Source: Eucalyptus grandis (Eukaryota; Streptophyta; Magnoliopsida; Myrtales; Myrtaceae). Taken from it: a DNA stretch of 64,000 bases. The notes beneath the pieces were generated by a model, which did not search any database, was not told where the DNA came from, and worked only from the letters and a program-made list of their open reading frames with translations. The DNA is taken from the NCBI RefSeq assembly GCF_016545825.1, contig NC_052619.1, positions 51,572,933-51,636,932 on the forward strand, given 5' to 3'. This document shows positions 59,888 to 64,000 of this stretch, piece after piece. How positions within the stretch are numbered: position 1 is the stretch's first letter; the number at the start of each line of letters is the position of its first letter. Both the position numbers and the translations under genes were made by a program.

Positions 59888-60888
59888 AAATTATATATAT
59901 ACATATCAGATAAATCAATAAATTGGTTGCAACATCAAAGTTTCTATAATCCACCAGAAAAGATATACGTTTAAAACTTAGACAATACAACCACTAGCAA
60001 GGATCATATGCACCACTTCCTTAAACCAAACCAAAGAAAATAAAAATAGGACTCCCTAAAAGTTTCCTACCAACGGCCCTCTCGCTCTATACGCTGCTAA
60101 CCGAGGAACTTGAAAAGATTAAAGGAGGAGTGGGATGAGCAACAACAGCTTAGTGAGTAGTACATATCTTCTAAGTAGATCGAACAACCATTATGCATGT
60201 ATATAAAGTAATACCAAACTTCATAACGCCAACTCAATAGATAAAATACATAGCAAATCTTATAAGAGTTATTTCTTATCATCAAAGCTTAATAATAATA
60301 TGGAAAACTCATTTAAATTGCCATCAAAAGTCAAGTATCAATAGTTGAATCCATTGAATAATCTCCATCAAAAACACATATCAATGGTCTATCCATTCAT
60401 TCATCTCATATCAAACACACATCGATGGTCTATCCATCGACCAATCTTTTGTTCAATAACTAACTATGGTCATGACACAACGCCTTGTGACAAGGCGATC
60501 AAGATTTCCCCTTGGCAAGGTCTCTACCTACAAAGTCGATGGCTGGGCCCAGAAAGATATCCCAAACCTAGTATGCATACCCCAAAAAGCCCTCACTGGG
60601 TTCACAGTCATATTGAGCATAAATAACCATTCTCCAATACTAGAAAATCAAATTCAGAAATCAATATCTTAAACCAAAAAAATAACATTTGCGGCATAGC
60701 CCATCATCCATTTTATATCCATTTCTCAAATCATCATAAACCTTTTCATGAATCAATCACAAAGCAATTTCATAGATATTTCTCCGCTTACTTTGTATAA
60801 TACACTTTTCAAACATCCACAATCAACCAATGAGTAGCAATTGCTCGACCTGGCTTTTATGCAATAAAAATGCTCTTCTCAATTCAAT

Positions 60889-60946
<58 letters not shown>

Positions 60947-61800
60947 TTCAAGACATGATTTTTACAAAACCAAAGAAGATATAGTACCACTCACCTCGTC
61001 CTCTACGACCAAATGACGAACGATACTCGTATCATCGAACTCAATGCCCTATCAAAGAACCAAGAAAAATGTTAAAATCTAATAAAACTCTATCTCAACT
61101 ACGAAACAACTAAATTACGCCTGAACTCTAACAAAAGGATTTCTATTCGCTAACAATTTGCATAACCAAAACTATTGTTCAAGCCATTTGTGACGCGGAG
61201 TTTAAGCGCAAAACTTAGTTACGCAATAACTTTCTCCTTCGAACCCCGTTCCGAACGTACTTATGGTTAATAAAGAGCCCTTGACACATATTACAAGAAT
61301 CCCAACTTGACTGTCCCAAAATCAAGCAAAAAGATGACAAAATACGGGCCCAAAGCTGCTGGACGCGTACTATTCATTGGGCGCGAGAAACTTTGAAATT
61401 TTATTTTGGAAAAACTTATAAGCTCAAATCATGATCCATAAAATCCCACGGCTCCACAACCCCTAAACTACCATTCCTACAAAAATACACGGCTTAACGA
61501 CTCCAAAATCGGACTTCGCTGCTCGATTTTCCAAAATTCGAATTTGAACCCTAAACCTATAAACTGCTTCAATTGGACGAATGGGGGGCCTGATCTCTTA
61601 CCGGGTGCTGCATTATGGGGTCGAGTTGGCTTGGTGAGACATCTGAGGCGTGCATGTGCCAAAACTCCTTTCCTTTCTCCTTCTTCTTCTTTTTTTTTTT
61701 TTTTTGGTTGAGGACCCCTTAGCTTCTATTTAACCGAGCCCTAACTTTTCAACTTCTTTTTATGTTTTTTTCTTTTGGGGCCCAGTAGCCAAATATTACA
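59749..61800 (-). repeat. 3' LTR of gypsy element 2
   Basis: On +, TGTCACACTC...AAATATTACA, 2052 bp. It is closer by eye to the 3' LTR of element 1 than to that element's 5' LTR. It has two long TA arrays, 59850-59884 and 60896-60944, much longer than in the other copies, and keeps the 60 bp missing from 35893-37835. Confidence 0.9.
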
Positions 61801-62045
61801 TTCTACCTTCCTAAAAAAAAAATTCGTCCTCGAAATTTACATGTACTTCAATCATAAAACAAGTGAGGGTATTTGTGTCATGCCTCCTCCTCAAGTTCCC
61901 AAGTAGCCTCTCTCGGTGTGGTTTTGCCATTGTATTTTCACATAAGGAATAGTTCGTCGCCGCAACACCTGATCCTTCTTATCGACAATGCAAATATGTT
62001 GTTCCTCATATGTCAAGTTCTCCCGTAATCTCAATGGAGTAAAGT

Positions 62046-62912
62046 CTAGCACATGTTCAGGATTTGCACATATTTCCGCAACAAAGAGACATGGAACACA
62101 TTATGGACACCTGATAGTGCCGGTGGCAAAGCTAATTTATAAGCGACTTCACCAATTTTCTCTAAGATCAAGAATGGTCCCATGTACCTTGGACTTAACT
62201 TCCCACGTGTGTCAAATCTCGTTACACCCTTCGTAGGAGAAACTTTTAAGAACACGTGATCCCCCACATTAAATTCTAACTTGTGTCTTTTTAGATCAGC
62301 ATAACTTTTCTGACGATTTTGAGCCGTTCTGAGACGTTCTCGAACCAACCTAACTTTCTCTTCTGACTGCTGGATGAACTCAGAGCCAGTTAGTCTTTTC
62401 TCACCAACGTCATCCCAAAAAATAGGACTTCTACATTTTCGTGCCATCTTAATACTGGAGTGATAATTGTTGTTATAAGAAAATTCTGCCAAATATAGAT
62501 GTTCATCCCAAGAACCGCCAAAGTCAATGATGCATGATCTCAACATATCCTCTAATGTCTGGATCGTTCTCTCTGATTGTTCATCTGTTTGTGGATGAAA
62601 AGCTATACTTAAGTTGAGTTTAGTGCCCAATGTTGCTTGCAAACTCTTCCAAAAGTTAGACACGAACCTAGGATCCCTATCAGAAACAATGCTTACAGGA
62701 ACTCCATGAAGCTTCACTATCTCATTAACATATCGCCTTGCCATATCTTCCATTGAAAGACCAAATCGATATGACAAAAAGTGAGTGGACTTAGTTAATC
62801 GATCACTGTTCACCCAAATAGAATTCCTACCACTTGGCGTCCTCGGTAGACCAACTACAAAGTCCATGGCAATATGCTCCCACTTCCATTTAGGTATCTC
62901 TAGAGGTTGCAA
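62046..62912 (-). pseudogene. Integrase of gypsy element 2
   Basis: A 288-codon open stretch with all three acidic residues in place: HIAMDFVVGLP, VSDRDPRF and the Glu in the QSERTIQTLE context (the neighbouring TDG is TDE here). It continues through the GKLSPRYMGPFLILEKIGEV motif to the HVSLLRKYV chromodomain-linker motif. It lacks its own start, being an internal part of a broken polyprotein. Confidence 0.88.
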
Positions 62913-63565
62913 CTATCCACCTGGTTTATGATGTTCAATTTTCACTGGCTGATAAACTAAACATTGATCAACAAATTTTATAATATCATTTTTCATGTTG
63001 ATTCACCAAAAGTTTTTTCTCAAGTCCCTATACATTTTAGTGCTTCCTGGATGAATTGAAAATCTAGTACTTGTGAGCTTCTTGCAGGATCTCCTTTTTC
63101 AGCTTTGAGTCTCGGGAACACATAGTCGACCACGAAACCTCAAGGATCCATCTATGTGTAAACTAAATCTGCTTGTCTTTCAGCTTCCACACCTTCTCTA
63201 ATTTTTTGTAATTGTGGATCTTCATTCTGTTTAGCCTTAATTATGTCAATCAACATAGGTTGTACTTGAAGATTAGCTAATTGAGCACCAAGCTGCTGCA
63301 CCAACACCTCTAAGTCTAACTTCCTCATATCTTCAAGAATGAGTTTTTAAGAAGTGAGCAAAGCTACCATATTTCCAAAGGATTTACGACTCAAAGCATT
63401 CGCTACCACATTAGCCTTACCCGGATGGTAATTAATGGATAAGTCATAATCATTCGAAAGTTCTAACTATCTTCTTTGCCTCATGTTCAATTCTTTTTGA
63501 GTAAAAATATACTTTAGACTCTTGTGATCGGTAAAGGCTTCACATTTTTCACCATACAAATGATG

Positions 63566-63988
63566 CTACCATATCTTCAAGGCAAACACAACCGCCGCTA
63601 ACTCCAAATCATGAGTGGGGTAGTTCTTCTCATGTAATTTCAATTGTCTAGAAGCATAGGCAACAACTTTGCTATTTTGCATATAAACACAACCCAAACC
63701 TTCTTTGGATGCGTCGCAATAGATTATGAAGCCATCACTTCCAGAAGGTAGAGTTAGAATAGGAGCCGACACCAGCCGTCTCTTCAACTCTTGAAAACTA
63801 TGTTCACATTGGTCTGACCATTCAAATTTAACTTTCTTCTGGGTTAGACGGGTAAGTGGACTAGCAATCTTTGAGAATCCCTCTACAAATCGCTTATAGT
63901 AGCTGGCTAGCCCAAGAAAACTTCTCACTTCTGTAACATTAGTTGGACGATTCCACTTAACAACTACTTCAACCATCTTTGGATCCAC
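63566..63988 (-). pseudogene. RNase H and reverse transcriptase end of gypsy element 2
   Basis: On minus it has [20 protein letters not shown], the [13 protein letters not shown] thumb motif, then the RNase H start [15 protein letters not shown] with its Asp intact, and [20 protein letters not shown]. Element 1 has a shift here that removes the Asp. Confidence 0.88.
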
Positions 63989-64000
63989 TAATATGCCATC

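Larger units (their letters stand above)
59749..64000 (-). mobile_element. Ty3/gypsy element 2, runs off the window
   Basis: This is the copy of element 1 in the same orientation; 64000 corresponds to about 40030 in element 1. The 3' LTR (59749-61800), integrase, RNase H and the start of reverse transcriptase are inside the window. Its 5' LTR is expected about 4 kb beyond. It is less decayed than element 1 in the integrase and RNase H. A zinc-binding and spacer region with stops lies at 62940-63560. Confidence 0.9.

Overview
The window is nuclear DNA of a flowering plant. It has spliced genes with GT-AG introns, a polyubiquitin gene with a leader intron, a TMK-type receptor kinase, plant-type nucleoredoxins, AT-rich intergenic DNA, and LTR retrotransposons of the Ty3/gypsy and Ty1/copia classes. 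A woody dicot, perhaps of the Myrtales, would fit; that placement rests on general impression and is not shown by the sequence.

Layout. 1-5.6 kb: an upstream repeat (R1), then a TMK-like receptor kinase on +. 5.6-13 kb: a second copy of the upstream repeat (R2), a GC-rich-core MITE-like element, then nucleoredoxin NRX1-A on +. 13-19.2 kb: gene-free AT-rich DNA with foldback repeats. 19.2-22.3 kb: the tandem paralogue NRX1-B on +. 23.2-25.6 kb: a six-unit polyubiquitin gene on -, whose core promoter abuts the tail of a dead LINE. 25.7-31.3 kb: two dead LINEs on -; the larger is split by a 1.9-kb hAT-like transposon that carries a captured fragment of a DUF641 (GIL1/IRKI-like) gene. 32-35.4 kb: MITEs, then a 100-N scaffold gap. 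35.5-44.6 kb: a complete but dead Ty3/gypsy element on - with perfect 5-bp target duplications. 44.7-47.7 kb: a seven-exon dienelactone-hydrolase-family gene on +, with a solo LTR in intron 4. 49.8-57.5 kb: a nest made of repeat A, a gypsy LTR fragment, a 3'-truncated copia element, a PIF/Harbinger-type MITE and a MULE-type MITE. 59.4-64 kb: a second copy of the gypsy element with the same left flank and the same target site as the first, running off the window.

The five host genes do not form a pathway. TMK is plasma-membrane auxin/growth signalling, NRX1 is a thiol oxidoreductase, polyubiquitin supplies ubiquitin, and the DLH protein is a small alpha/beta hydrolase. What links TMK and the NRX1 genes is structure: related upstream DNA, including a G-box, precedes all three. 

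Two cautions. Each of the five genes needs one extra base in its coding sequence to read through, always in the same direction (a missing base), which looks like residual long-read consensus error. The gypsy-plus-flank duplication starts at the N gap, so it may be a false duplication. No wholly new system was found. The most unusual items are the gene-carrying hAT element, the reciprocal C-terminal losses of the two nucleoredoxins, and the shared upstream region of unrelated genes.
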